Counted from the stretch's first letter, positions 1-9,154 are shown. The stretch is DNA of 64,000 bases from Bifidobacterium tibiigranuli (GCF_009371885.1 NZ_QLZA01000002.1:186001-250000); one strand, 5' to 3'. The notes: generated from the sequence alone by a model not told the origin. Made by a program: numbers and translations.

Positions 1-2055
1 GCAATCGCCGTGAACGACCAAGCCGGAGGCGAAATCGGCGCGATGCTCCTTGAATGCCTTCACCCACGCTGCGAGTTCGGCAAGCGATTGCGCTGATTGC
101 TTCAGTAGATTCCACTCGATGCCCATATGCCCGAAGAACGCCATTGCCATGCGCAATTCCTGACTCGTGGCGCGCATCGTGGAATGTGCTGGGCTGGCTC
201 CCACATGCTCGCCCATCATCTCGGGTGGCACCAGCAGCGAGGTGTAGCGCTGAATCGTGGCGCGCTCCACCGGGTCGACACAGTCGGAAACCCACACCCG
301 GCTGGCGAATTCGAGGATGCCGAGGTCGATGCGCCCACCGCCGGATGCGCAACTTTCGATTTCCAAGCCCGGATGCTTTTGCCGAAGCGCACGGAATATC
401 TCATACACGGCTAGGGTCTGCGCATGCACCATCGGCCGACCGCTGCGCGGCGACACCGCCTCGGTGACGAGCTTGTTATGGTCCCATTTGATGTAGTCGA
501 TACCCAGCCCGCCAACCAGCGCGTCCATGCAGCCGAGGATGTAACCGCGCGCCTCCGGATTGCTCAGATCGATGACCTGCTGCGAGCGCCCCTGCATCGG
601 CAGACGGTTCGGCGTGGGCTTCGCGATCCAATCGGGGTGGGCGCCGGCCACGTCGGAATCGGGGCTTATCATCTCAGGCTCGAACCACAGGCCGAATTCC
701 ATGCCCAGCGCATGCACATAGTCCGCGAGCGCCTTGAGGCTTTTGCTCCCTTCGGGCCAGACCTGCGGCGAAATCTGCCAATCGCCCAAGGCCGTGGTGT
801 CGTCACGGCGACTGCCGAACCAGCCGTCATCAACCACGAAGCGCTCCACGCCGGATTGTTTGGCCTTGTCCGCGAGCGCCTTCAGGGTATCGAAATCATG
901 GTTGAAATACACGGCTTCCCAAGTGTTCAGTATCACCGGGCGCGGCTTGGCCGCCAGCTCCGGATGCTGCGAGCGGAGCTGTGCGTGGAAGCGCTGGGCG
1001 ATCTCGTTGAGTCCATCGCCGTACGCGCCGTAGAGCCAGGGGGTGATGTAGGAATCGGAGTCGGGCTCTGCACCGGTGCCACCTGACACGTCGGAATCTG
1101 CACGATTGGAGGAATCGGCTGCATCGGCATCGGCATCGGCAAAATTGGCGATGCCGCCATTCTGCGCGTCGCTCTCAAATTGGCCTTGCAATACGATTTC
1201 CCCGCCGAGCAGCACTTCGCCGCCGCTGATCTGGCCTTGCGTGTAGGCGTTGCGCTCGGCCGCCAGCACGCTGTTGCCACTCCACGCCGTGTGCACCGCG
1301 TATGCCTCGCCGCGCTCGAAACCGAAGCCGGGCACGCCGATGGTCATCAGCAGTGACGCATCGAAATCGGGCCGGCCAGTCATGGAGACGCGCTCGATGC
1401 GCTCCTGCTGCAGCATCTGGCGCTGCGGATGGCGTTCGCGCAGGTGATGTCCGCTCGTGGTCAGCAGTTCAAGCGCACCCGCAGGCACGCCGAAGCCGAG
1501 CTCCACCTTGTCGACGGCCAACTCGCCCACGCCGGTGTTGCGAACTTCGGCCCGCTGCCGCACCAAGCCGCTGGCCGTCAGCTCGCAAGTCCATGTCAGC
1601 GCGACCCCCTGCCCCTCGTCGGCAGCGTCCACCGTGAACGTCGCCGCGTCGCCATCCTCAATGCGCACATCGGTGACCGCGAACTTGCAGAACAGCTCTA
1701 TGCCTCCGCGCCGCACGACGAACCGTGTGGCCCCGGTCCAGCTTTCGGCCTGCGTCGGCAGCACGCTCGGCCATTGTGTTTCGTCCAACGCACCAGAAAC
1801 CCGCTGTGGCTGCAATGCATCGACCATACTCAGCACGGCTCGCGGATGCGCTAACGGCCGCCCCCAATGCACGACACGCGGCAGCTCATGATCAATCAGC
1901 GCGAGCGCGAAAGCAACTCCCGTCTTCGGCTGGGCCATATATATGGCCTTCACCGCTCGCCCATCGGCCGCAACACCGGTAATCACCTGCATCGCGGAAT
2001 CATTCGTTGGCATTGGCGTTGAGTTTGGAGTTGGGATCATGGAGGTTAAGGTCAT
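1..2055 (-). CDS. alpha-galactosidase, GH36 family (3' end cut by window)
   Basis: Hydrolyses terminal alpha-1,6-galactose from raffinose-type sugars or melibiose. The open frame runs off the left edge after 685 codons; family members are about 700-750 residues, so little is missing. The GH36 nucleophile motif KWDHNK places the catalytic Asp at residue 525. The acid/base motif SCASGGGRID gives Asp577. An N-terminal beta-sandwich precedes the barrel. The start is chosen because a purine-rich AAGGGAAG-type RBS lies just upstream of the ATG at 2055; a second in-frame ATG at 2040 is possible. Residues near 300-330 form an Asp/Ala/Ser-rich low-complexity insertion with tandem GAT-GCC repeats. No signal peptide is seen, so a cytoplasmic enzyme acting on imported oligosaccharides is likely (inference). 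Family assignment is strong; exact substrate is not determined. Confidence 0.93.
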   Translation of the reverse strand, partial: MTLTSMIPTPNSTPMPTNDSAMQVITGVAADGRAVKAIYMAQPKTGVAFALALIDHELPRVVHWGRPLAHPRAVLSMVDALQPQRVSGALDETQWPSVLPTQAESWTGATRFVVRRGGIELFCKFAVTDVRIEDGDAATFTVDAADEGQGVALTWTCELTASGLVRQRAEVRNTGVGELAVDKVELGFGVPAGALELLTTSGHHLRERHPQRQMLQQERIERVSMTGRPDFDASLLMTIGVPGFGFERGEAYAVHTAWSGNSVLAAERNAYTQGQISGGEVLLGGEIVLQGQFESDAQNGGIANFADADADAADSSNRADSDVSGGTGAEPDSDSYITPWLYGAYGDGLNEIAQRFHAQLRSQHPELAAKPRPVILNTWEAVYFNHDFDTLKALADKAKQSGVERFVVDDGWFGSRRDDTTALGDWQISPQVWPEGSKSLKALADYVHALGMEFGLWFEPEMISPDSDVAGAHPDWIAKPTPNRLPMQGRSQQVIDLSNPEARGYILGCMDALVGGLGIDYIKWDHNKLVTEAVSPRSGRPMVHAQTLAVYEIFRALRQKHPGLEIESCASGGGRIDLGILEFASRVWVSDCVDPVERATIQRYTSLLVPPEMMGEHVGASPAHSTMRATSQELRMAMAFFGHMGIEWNLLKQSAQSLAELAAWVKAFKEHRADFASGLVVHGDC

Positions 2056-2176
2056 CGGACTTCCCTTCATCGCTGAACATGTGCGCAAGCACGGAGCTGT
2101 TATGGCCTCCATGCTAAATGGCCAACGCTTTCTTTCCACCTTCAGCGTGTTACCTGCCAAGAACAAGAAATTAGCT

Positions 2177-2767
2177 CTAGAGCCTGCGCGTGCGGAAGAA
2201 ATCGCGCAGCAGCGCTGTGCACGCTTCCTCCTCCACGCCGCCGATGACCTCTGGGTGAGAGCCGACATGCGGATCGCGCGGGATGTCCCACACCGACCCG
2301 CAGGCTCCGAGCTTCGCGTCCCATGCGCCAAAGACGATGCGGCCCACATGCGCCTGCAATGCCGCCCCGGCGCACATGGGACACGGCTCAAGCGTGACCA
2401 CCAGCGTGCATTCGGCGAGATTCCAAGGCGCGTGGCGTTCATTCGGTGCTGACTCATTCGACACCGGGTCATTCAACACAGGCTCAGCCAGTATCGGCGC
2501 ACGGGATGCTATGGACGTCAGGGATCCATCGGCACTCTGCTGCCCACGCAACGCCTGCGCTGCGGCTCTCATCGCCTCTACTTCGGCATGCGCCAGCGGA
2601 TCTCCAGCATTCTCGCGTCGATTGCGCCCCTGCCCAAGAATCCGCCCATCGGCATCCAATACGAGCGCGCCGACCGGCACCTCCCCCTCATCTGCGGCCT
2701 GACGCGCCAATTGCAGCGCCTCACGCATCGCCTGCCCGTAGCTGCGCCTCATGCCGTCATGTCCCAT
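2177..2767 (-). CDS. tadA: tRNA-specific adenosine deaminase TadA
   Basis: Deaminates the wobble adenosine to inosine in tRNA-Arg(ACG); zinc-dependent cytidine-deaminase fold. The HAE motif (His60, Glu62) supplies one zinc ligand and the proton shuttle, and PCPMC supplies Cys129 and Cys132. At 196 residues it is longer than usual (about 150-160) because about 38 residues (75-113), rich in Pro/Asn/Ser/Ala, are inserted between the two zinc motifs. The start may instead be the ATG five codons in. It lies upstream of, and is transcribed toward, the alpha-galactosidase gene, separated by about 120 bp. Confidence 0.92.
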   Translation of the reverse strand: MGHDGMRRSYGQAMREALQLARQAADEGEVPVGALVLDADGRILGQGRNRRENAGDPLAHAEVEAMRAAAQALRGQQSADGSLTSIASRAPILAEPVLNDPVSNESAPNERHAPWNLAECTLVVTLEPCPMCAGAALQAHVGRIVFGAWDAKLGACGSVWDIPRDPHVGSHPEVIGGVEEEACTALLRDFFRTRRL

Positions 2768-2968
2768 ACGGTCAGTCTAAACGCCGGCCGATATTCTGGC
2801 ATCTTGGTTCTCGCAACTCACCAAGCAGCCCGACGACAACTCGCTCCAACCCGCCACAGACACCGACCGCGAAGCAAGCCGACACCCAACGGTTACGCCC
2901 TGCGATGGAACGCCGATACATACGCACCCTATAATGGCCTAGGGAACGGGCCCACAGGGAGAGAAGAT

Positions 2969-5044
2969 ATGGACGCATTCACGCTGATTCTGTACGTCGT
3001 CGGCGCTGTCGTGCTCTCATCTTTCCTCAGTCGCTTCATCCCGCGTATCTCCACCCCGCTGGTGCAGATCGCGCTGGGCGCGCTTATGGCGCAACTGCCG
3101 TTCTTCCCGAATATCGCGCTTGATCCGGACTTGTTCATGGTGCTGTTCATCGCGCCGCTGCTGTACTTGGAAGCCCACGAAATCGATAAGTCCGCACTGC
3201 TGAAGACGCTGAATCTTTCGCTCTCGCTCGCCATCGGGCTGGCACTCATGACGATGGTGACCATCGGATTCGTGCTGCACACGATGTGGCCGGTCATTCC
3301 ACTGGCGGCGGCGTTCGCGCTCGGCGCGGCGCTCGGGCCGACCGACGCGGTGGCCGTCTCCTCGATCAGCAGCGAAGCCTCGCTCACCAACCGCCAGCGC
3401 AGCGTGCTCGAAGGCGAATCGCTGTTCAACGATGCCTCGGGCGTCGTCGGCTTCCAGTTCTCGATCCTCGCCGCAGTGACCGGGTCGTTCTCGTTGGCGC
3501 ACGCCACCGGAGAGTTCCTGATCTCCTTCATCGGCGGCACCTTCTTCGGCCTCCTGCTCGGCGTGCTCGCCAATTGGCTGTTCGAAACCCTGCGATCGGT
3601 CGGCTGGGAAACCACGACCACGAGAATCCTCATGGAGATTTTCCTGCCCTTCCTGATCTACCTCGGGGCCGACGATATAGCGCATGTCTCGGGCGTGCTC
3701 GCCGTCGTCGCAGCCGGGCTGGTCATCCACTTCGACCGCACCGGCGTGGGGCCGAACGTGGCCAGAACCAACATCGTCTCGGGCAGCGTATGGTCCGTGC
3801 TCTCCTTCAGCCTCAACGGCGCGGTGTTCATCCTGCTCGGCTTCCAGCTGCCCAAGGCGCTGAGCACCAGTTGGACGCATCACGCGGTCAGCCACGCCAT
3901 GCTTATCGAGATTATTGTGCTGGCCTGCCTGGTGGTCATCGGGCTGCGATTCGCGTGGGTGAGCCTCGTGGCCTGGCTCAGCAAGGACCAGGAGACCGGG
4001 CTGCGCCGCACGATGACCGCGAACCGCTGGCGCTCCGCCGCAGTGATGACCTTCGGCGGCCCCAAAGGCACGATCACGCTATCGTTGATGTTCACGATCC
4101 CCTACGTCATCAGCTCCGGCGCGGCCTTCCCGCTGCGCGACGAACTGATTTTCGTCTCCTCCGGCGTCATCATCACCACGCTGGTGCTGGCGAATTTCAT
4201 GCTGCCGCTGCTCGCACCGAATCGCGGCGACGACGAGTCAACCGAAATGATGGAAATCACCATCGAAGCTGTCCGGCGCACCGTCGAAGAGCTCACCAAA
4301 CGCGTCACCCCGGAGAATCGGCGCGCCGTGCTGCAGGTCATTGATTCCTATACCAAGCGCATCAGCCGCTTGAAGCAGCGCATCGGGCAGGGCGACCCGC
4401 GCAAGATGGAGCAGTTGCAGGTCGCCGCGCTGCACTGGGAGAAGGACTATATCGTAGAGCAGCTTGACAAGGCGAAAGCCGGCACGCAGGGCGATCCGCA
4501 CGAGCGGGAGCTGCGCATCGAAGCCTGCGAGCGCATGCTCGACCAGATCATGAACTCGCTGCGTCACGTCTCCACAGACCACCCTTCGGGCAGAACCGTC
4601 TCGCAGATTCGCGGCAGGATCCGCGCCATGCAGCGCCGCGCGCTGATTCTCACACGCCGTGTCAACGCCAAAATACGCCGCACCACCCCGCTGGTAAGCG
4701 AGAACGAAGTGCACATCCATATGCGCGACCTGCAGCTCAACGCCCTCGAATACGTGATCGACCATTTGTATGACGAAATGGGCCAGAACCCGGACGACAC
4801 CGAATATTGTTCGGCGCTCATCCTTGATTACCGTCGTGCGGAGGCCGCTCTGCGCGCCCGCCCCAGCGTCGCCGTCAGCACGAAGCTGCTGACCCAGATC
4901 GACGAAGCCAAGCACGAAAGCTACGCCATCGAACTCGGCATCATCCGCGACATGGTCGAATCCGGCGAAGTGTCCCGCGCCCAGGCCAAGCATCTGCGCA
5001 GGAATGTGTATGTGATGCAGGTAGATGCTGACAGCGAACTGTAA
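2969..5044 (+). CDS. Na+/H+ antiporter, CPA1 (NhaP/SLC9-like) family
   Basis: Integral membrane cation/proton exchanger for pH and sodium homeostasis. The 691-residue product has about 12 hydrophobic segments in residues 1-420 and a soluble, charged C-terminal region of about 270 residues, as in bacterial NhaP/SLC9-like proteins. CPA1 signatures are present: GPTDAVAV at 123-130 and EGESLFNDASG at 148-158, containing the conserved Asn-Asp pair (154-155). The open frame extends upstream to 2588, but the ATG at 2969 is preferred. It has a GGGAGAGAAG RBS, the protein begins with the first membrane helix, and the longer frame overlaps tadA. Its last nine codons and stop form one arm of a 27-bp perfect palindrome. 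Ion specificity cannot be read from sequence. Confidence 0.9.
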   Translation: MDAFTLILYVVGAVVLSSFLSRFIPRISTPLVQIALGALMAQLPFFPNIALDPDLFMVLFIAPLLYLEAHEIDKSALLKTLNLSLSLAIGLALMTMVTIGFVLHTMWPVIPLAAAFALGAALGPTDAVAVSSISSEASLTNRQRSVLEGESLFNDASGVVGFQFSILAAVTGSFSLAHATGEFLISFIGGTFFGLLLGVLANWLFETLRSVGWETTTTRILMEIFLPFLIYLGADDIAHVSGVLAVVAAGLVIHFDRTGVGPNVARTNIVSGSVWSVLSFSLNGAVFILLGFQLPKALSTSWTHHAVSHAMLIEIIVLACLVVIGLRFAWVSLVAWLSKDQETGLRRTMTANRWRSAAVMTFGGPKGTITLSLMFTIPYVISSGAAFPLRDELIFVSSGVIITTLVLANFMLPLLAPNRGDDESTEMMEITIEAVRRTVEELTKRVTPENRRAVLQVIDSYTKRISRLKQRIGQGDPRKMEQLQVAALHWEKDYIVEQLDKAKAGTQGDPHERELRIEACERMLDQIMNSLRHVSTDHPSGRTVSQIRGRIRAMQRRALILTRRVNAKIRRTTPLVSENEVHIHMRDLQLNALEYVIDHLYDEMGQNPDDTEYCSALILDYRRAEAALRARPSVAVSTKLLTQIDEAKHESYAIELGIIRDMVESGEVSRAQAKHLRRNVYVMQVDADSEL

Positions 5045-5070
5045 GTTCGCTGTCAGCATCTACCTGCATC
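5014..5070. terminator. 27-bp perfect hairpin enclosing the antiporter stop codon
   Basis: Bases 5014-5040 and 5044-5070 are perfectly complementary, leaving a 3-base loop (5041-5043). The TAA stop (5042-5044) lies at the apex. The left arm encodes the last nine residues. No T-run follows, so it is not a canonical intrinsic terminator, although it lies between convergent genes and could act in both directions. Confidence 0.75.
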
Positions 5071-5074
5071 CTTC

Positions 5075-5126
5075 GCAGCCTTAGCGGCTGCTCACCTCGC
5101 CTACGGACAACGCACAGCGTTGTCCG
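5075..5126. repeat. two further hairpins after the antiporter gene
   Basis: GCAGCC (5075-5080) pairs with GGCTGC (5086-5091). CGGACAACGC (5104-5113) pairs with its complement (5117-5126) across a 3-base loop. On the minus strand the second hairpin is followed by TAGGCGAGG, which resembles TACGCGAGG beside the hairpin element in the gyrB-gyrA gap. The sequence at about 5151-5172 is a degenerate echo of the antiporter stop-codon region. Confidence 0.55.
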
Positions 5127-5182
5127 CTTAACGGCTCGGCAGGTTGACGCGGATAGCGAGCTGTAGCTCACAGCCGTGTGGC

Positions 5183-5926
5183 CTACAGCACACCGGAGGA
5201 GATGTTGTTGAGGAGGAGCCATTGGCGGATGTCGCTGAACTCCTCAAGGCCTACGGAGTGATCGAGGCCGTGATAGCTTTTGGAGGTGAGCCAAGTGTGC
5301 TCTTCCAGCCAGGCCGCGAACGCATGGGACTCGTATTTGGGAATCACTGTGTCGTTGGCGCCGAAGCCGTAGAACACCGGAGTCTCGTGCTCGGCGAGAC
5401 GCTCATCATCTGGAAGCGCGCCGGGGGCCAGAAAGCCGGACAGCGTAATCGCCGCGCGGTAGCGTTCGGGATGCACGCGCAGCACCTGCACTGCCAGCAC
5501 GCCGCCCTGCGAAAACCCGATAGGCACCACGTCGCGCCCGTCGGGAATGTTGGCCGCAACCCACTCGTCGATTGCCGTCGCCGCAGCGAAAGCATCAAGG
5601 TCAAGATCCTCACCAGTCGGCACGCAGTCATGGAACCAGCTGTAAGCCCCCGCCGAAAAACCGTAACGCCCGTTGCCCGCCGCCTCAAGCTCCAACGGCG
5701 CGCGCAGCGACGCATAGTCGTTATATGGCGCGACATAGCGCATCATGTCGGCGAGGTCCTCCTCATTGGAGCCCCACCCGTGCAAGCACAGGAACAGCGG
5801 CCGATTCGGCGCGGTATTGCCCCCACCGCGCGAGAACCGCGCCTGCGTCACCTGCACCGGGTCACCGAACCTTCCGGGCACCACACTGGATTCGCGACCA
5901 ACCGATTTACGCTCTTGAGCTGCCAT
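5183..5926 (-). CDS. alpha/beta-hydrolase, phospholipase/carboxylesterase family
   Basis: Likely a cytoplasmic serine esterase of the phospholipase/carboxylesterase (YpfH/Est-like) family. An oxyanion-region motif LHGWGSNEED is followed by the nucleophile elbow GFSQGG, an Asp in GANDTV and a His in YHGLDHS, in the order expected for a Ser-Asp-His triad. The ATG at 5926 gives 247 residues; in-frame upstream starts at 5947 and 5977 exist, but none has a convincing RBS. It is convergent with the antiporter gene, with the hairpin cluster between them. Natural substrate unknown; the family also includes dienelactone-hydrolase-like enzymes. Confidence 0.82.
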   Translation of the reverse strand: MAAQERKSVGRESSVVPGRFGDPVQVTQARFSRGGGNTAPNRPLFLCLHGWGSNEEDLADMMRYVAPYNDYASLRAPLELEAAGNGRYGFSAGAYSWFHDCVPTGEDLDLDAFAAATAIDEWVAANIPDGRDVVPIGFSQGGVLAVQVLRVHPERYRAAITLSGFLAPGALPDDERLAEHETPVFYGFGANDTVIPKYESHAFAAWLEEHTWLTSKSYHGLDHSVGLEEFSDIRQWLLLNNISSGVL

Positions 5927-6077
5927 ACCCACAATATACGTCAGCATCGCGGCAAAGCGATGAATTCCGGCATCCACCCGCTACTTTCTACAGAGACAGA
6001 TCATTCGTCGCCAGCCACGACATTTGTGAATATCCGCCTTATCTGCAATACAAACTGTGACACGCCGAAATCGAATT

Positions 6078-6641
6078 TCAAAACACTTGCACAGCCCTCA
6101 TGAAGCCGAACAATCCCTCACATTTGATGTCGAACATGCTCGCAACCGTCGGGATCTTCGGTCGCTTCCAAGGCATATCCACCTCATTCTGACCCTCCTC
6201 AGACGTAACAATCACAGACCCAAACCGCTGTGCCGCAGCGATAAGCCACGGGTCTGCAATTTCGCGCGGAGTCCAATCCATGACCGCTTTTTGCTGATAC
6301 CCGGAATGCTCATCTGCTATTTTTTGCAGCACTTGTTGGTATCCACCAATAATCTCACCATCGGTTTCACACGATATAACTGAGGGCTTGATTCTGTCGA
6401 GCCACTTGTCAAGTTCATCCGAATCCCGCTTGGCATACGTTTCGTGCCAGACTTTATCCAATACGCCGACACGTCCAAATTCCACTAATTGCGCAAGGTG
6501 GTCCCAGAACGTAGCAGACAATGCAAAGTCAGGGTTGTAGAACTTGTTGTATGGGTCAATCAAGCAGTTTGAGTCGATGACATACTCAATCTCATTGCCC
6601 ACGAGAGTAAGCTGCTCAAGTCCCCTGATGGTGCCATTCAT
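6078..6641 (-). CDS. DUF4411 family PIN-like protein, probable toxin of a two-gene module
   Basis: A 187-residue protein resembling the DUF4411 family, which has a PIN-like nuclease fold. Candidate acidic residues are Asp23 in YVIDSNCLID near the N terminus and Asp in EIADPWLIAAA, plus a later VTSEEG segment. The start codon overlaps the stop of the upstream IrrE-like gene in an ATGA arrangement, implying translational coupling. DUF4411 genes are recurrently paired with ImmA/IrrE-domain genes, which supports a toxin-antitoxin interpretation. The region is visibly richer in A+T than neighbouring housekeeping genes, consistent with horizontal acquisition (inference). Nuclease activity is not shown by sequence alone. 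Confidence 0.75.
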   Translation of the reverse strand: MNGTIRGLEQLTLVGNEIEYVIDSNCLIDPYNKFYNPDFALSATFWDHLAQLVEFGRVGVLDKVWHETYAKRDSDELDKWLDRIKPSVISCETDGEIIGGYQQVLQKIADEHSGYQQKAVMDWTPREIADPWLIAAAQRFGSVIVTSEEGQNEVDMPWKRPKIPTVASMFDIKCEGLFGFMRAVQVF

Positions 6642-7804
6642 GATGCAAGCATTTCCAATAGCTTAGGGAACGTATTCCTGTTTGTGCGCGTCAAACGATA
6701 GGCATCCAGATAGCTGGTTCTTCCTTCCGCCACACTCGTCGCGATGTGGTCGAGAAGACGACGGTCATATCTGCTGCGTTTTGTCAGATAGTAATCACCA
6801 CCGGATGGTTTTGGTCTCTCGCCATCTGCCCATTCACGCGCCTTCTCAACTCCTTGCTCGTATTGCTGTTGAGTGACGAGCCGATGATTCAAGGCCCGCA
6901 GCAACACAGCACTGGAAGAAACCGGGAATCTGCCGCAAACGACTTTTACCCGAGCCTCAGTGTCCAAGTCAACTCCACCGTTCTTCCATTCCTGTACAAA
7001 TACGGAATCGGGCATGAGAATCTCAGTTGCGGCTGCGTTGCAAAGTCGTTCGGTTTCGCTCACCGCATGCGGTACCGCTTTGTCGTTAAACAGCTCGTCG
7101 GCACCAAGCCAAATATGAACGAGCTCATGCACAAGTGAGAACAGCCTTGCCGCATCAGGTTCATCGGCACGGTTGATGAATACCAAAGGAGCATACTCAT
7201 CAATCAGGGCAAAAGCGCGGAACTCATCAGGGTCAAGCTTACGATGGGTGTTCTCGCCAATAACGCCGTTCATCATGACGATAATCTTCGCCCGTTCGGC
7301 CCGTTTGCGCAGAAAATCAAAAGCATCTTTGGCGCTGTGCAGATTCCCTTCATCAAACCAGTCTTCAGAAAGCGCCAAGACCTCCCGAATGGAGCCCACA
7401 ATCTGCGGAACTGTGGAATGAAGCGTCATAGAAGCGACGAAGGGAAGCACTTCTTCACCCGCATCGATTTGATCCTGTCTCGCCCAATCCTGCAAGGCAG
7501 CCATATCATTGACTGTATCGACCAAATCTCGGGAAGGCGTCTTCATGCTGTCTTCGCTGCCCAATGTTCGATGCGCAAAAACCGCCGGCGTGTCATCGAT
7601 TGGATTCTGCAAGAAGAAATAGCCAAACGGCACCCGCAAACGTGTGCTTACAGTATCAATATCAGCCATTGTCGGAGCATTCCTACCAATTTTCCAACGC
7701 TCGATATCTCGGGATAATGCACTGCTCAGCCGATCTCTGTCGCCGATTTTCAGCACCCAATCCCACACTCTAGGAGGAACCGCGACACTCAGCATTGATG
7801 ACAT
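6638..7804 (-). CDS. ImmA/IrrE-family metallopeptidase with N-terminal HTH-like region
   Basis: Residues about 25-68 resemble an XRE-like DNA-binding segment (RLSSALSRDIERWK... then RLRVPFGYFFLQ). The zinc peptidase motif HELVH lies at 226-230, followed by a probable third ligand in ERLCNAAATEILMP. Such proteins either cleave a repressor or serve as the antitoxin/regulator of a DUF4411 partner, which follows with a 4-base overlap. The ATG at 7804 is chosen because AGGAGG lies six bases upstream; a GTG one codon earlier is less well placed. The gene is first in its operon. Its lower GC content matches that of its partner. Confidence 0.83.
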   Translation of the reverse strand: MSSMLSVAVPPRVWDWVLKIGDRDRLSSALSRDIERWKIGRNAPTMADIDTVSTRLRVPFGYFFLQNPIDDTPAVFAHRTLGSEDSMKTPSRDLVDTVNDMAALQDWARQDQIDAGEEVLPFVASMTLHSTVPQIVGSIREVLALSEDWFDEGNLHSAKDAFDFLRKRAERAKIIVMMNGVIGENTHRKLDPDEFRAFALIDEYAPLVFINRADEPDAARLFSLVHELVHIWLGADELFNDKAVPHAVSETERLCNAAATEILMPDSVFVQEWKNGGVDLDTEARVKVVCGRFPVSSSAVLLRALNHRLVTQQQYEQGVEKAREWADGERPKPSGGDYYLTKRSRYDRRLLDHIATSVAEGRTSYLDAYRLTRTNRNTFPKLLEMLAS

Positions 7805-8015
7805 CACATTCCTCCTTTCCCTTTGCTAACCGCGAGTCTACAAGTCAGTTAAATTCTATACAATCTCTGTAACCAACCAGCGGCTCCGGCACCTGCCTCT
7901 TTGCATTGTTGCATACCAGTGTACGGGAAAGGGATTCGTGGTAAAAGAGGTGAAGGCGCCTCTGGACGCTGCGCCGCGCCGACGCCTGCCTATAGCCTCC
8001 GCTCCCGCTACTGCT

Positions 8016-8882
8016 CTACTGCTCGGTCGTGCTGCCGAGCGCCTCCAGCGTGCCGCCCCAGGTTTTGTGCAGCGTAGTCATGTCGTTTTTCTGGCCGACT
8101 GCCATCCATAGGGGACCGTTGAGCGTGTACCAGTCGCCTTGAGCCTGGGCGTCGTTCGCGCGCTTGCGTAGCTGCTGGGCGATCATCGATTGTGCGGCAG
8201 ACCGCTCCATCGATGCCGCGGCCTTGCTGTCGAAGGTCACGAACGCCACTCGCGTGTCGATGCAGGCCGCAGCCTGCGAAACCCCAGGATAGGAACCAGC
8301 GCCGAGTTCACGCCAGCCGCTGCTGCACGGGCCTGCCGCCTGCTCAAGATCGTGCTCCATCTGCGTGGTGCTTGTAGTCGGCGCGTCATCGCGCACCGGC
8401 GCCTTGATAATGCCTTCGGGCACCATGTTCGTCACGAGCAAACCGCCGCCAGCGAGCATCAGACCCAATACGCCAGTGACCACGGCGATCGTTCCCACGC
8501 CGCGCCGGCTCACGTCTTTCGGCAATCCGACCCGCGCAACAATGACCAGCACGAACGCGATAACGGCCAGTCCGATAGCCAGCGGCACGGGAAGCGAGCG
8601 CGGCACAGACGGCAATGATGCCGGCGCCACGGCATGCACCACGCCCACCAGCCCTGCAGCTACCGATAGCAAGCCGCACAGGCCGGCCAACCCTCTCAGC
8701 CAGCGGTTCGCCGGGCGCGATGCGCGCTTATGCCCATGACTCTGCTCCTGCCCAGTAGATTCAGCATCCACTACAGCATCAGAGTTGATGGGTTGTTCGT
8801 TGCCAGATTGAGTCACCCGTGCAGCACGAGAATCCTCTGAGCCGTTATTCTCGTTGTCAAAGAAGTCGAAATTGTCGTCCAT
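8016..8882 (-). CDS. membrane protein of unknown function
   Basis: A 288-residue protein I do not recognise. The first ~55 residues are acidic and Asn/Ser-rich. Three hydrophobic segments follow (about 60-85, 98-122 and 130-155). The remaining ~130 residues are soluble and probably extracytoplasmic, with two cysteines (in GPCSSGW and AAACIDT) that could form a disulfide. It stands alone, downstream of a divergent intergenic region shared with dcd. No enzymatic motif is visible. Confidence 0.75.
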   Translation of the reverse strand: MDDNFDFFDNENNGSEDSRAARVTQSGNEQPINSDAVVDAESTGQEQSHGHKRASRPANRWLRGLAGLCGLLSVAAGLVGVVHAVAPASLPSVPRSLPVPLAIGLAVIAFVLVIVARVGLPKDVSRRGVGTIAVVTGVLGLMLAGGGLLVTNMVPEGIIKAPVRDDAPTTSTTQMEHDLEQAAGPCSSGWRELGAGSYPGVSQAAACIDTRVAFVTFDSKAAASMERSAAQSMIAQQLRKRANDAQAQGDWYTLNGPLWMAVGQKNDMTTLHKTWGGTLEALGSTTEQ

Positions 8883-9030
8883 GCTGCCTCCCTGATACGG
8901 CCCTCGCCAAGTCGTACGCCAAGCACGATTATAGGGGCTATAACTAACACGGTTTTATCCAACCCCGCTTAACTCGGCTAACTCGGCTCAATCCGTTAAC
9001 CCGCTGCAGGGTCGTCGCGGCAAAAGAAAA

Positions 9031-9057
9031 CCCCGGCGAAGGGGAAAGTCGCCGGGG
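9031..9057 (-). terminator. intrinsic terminator, minus strand
   Basis: CCCCGGCGA (9031-9039) pairs with TCGCCGGGG (9049-9057). Read on the minus strand, the stem is followed by TTTTCTTTTG. Because the flanking genes diverge, this terminator must end a transcript that starts between 9058 and 9443. Confidence 0.7.
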
Positions 9058-9088
9058 AGAAAGGAGAGAAGAAGAAAGGGTTCAATTA

Positions 9089-9154
9089 TCAAGAACTTGC
9101 GTTCCCGGCCAACTCTTGCTGACATGAATTACTTAACCACCCGATGCTTGGCAT
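9089..9154 (-). CDS. possible 21-codon small ORF ending before a terminator
   Basis: ATG at 9154 to TGA at 9089 encodes a 21-residue peptide beginning MPSIGWLSN. The terminator hairpin at 9031-9057 starts about 30 bases after the stop. There is no clear RBS, so the transcript may instead be a non-coding RNA. Included because the independent terminator shows something is transcribed here. Confidence 0.25.
   Translation of the reverse strand: MPSIGWLSNSCQQELAGNASS

Noticed and set aside
2588..2968. N-terminal extension of the antiporter frame
   Set aside because: It overlaps tadA on the other strand and lacks an RBS, and the protein's first membrane helix begins at the ATG at 2969.
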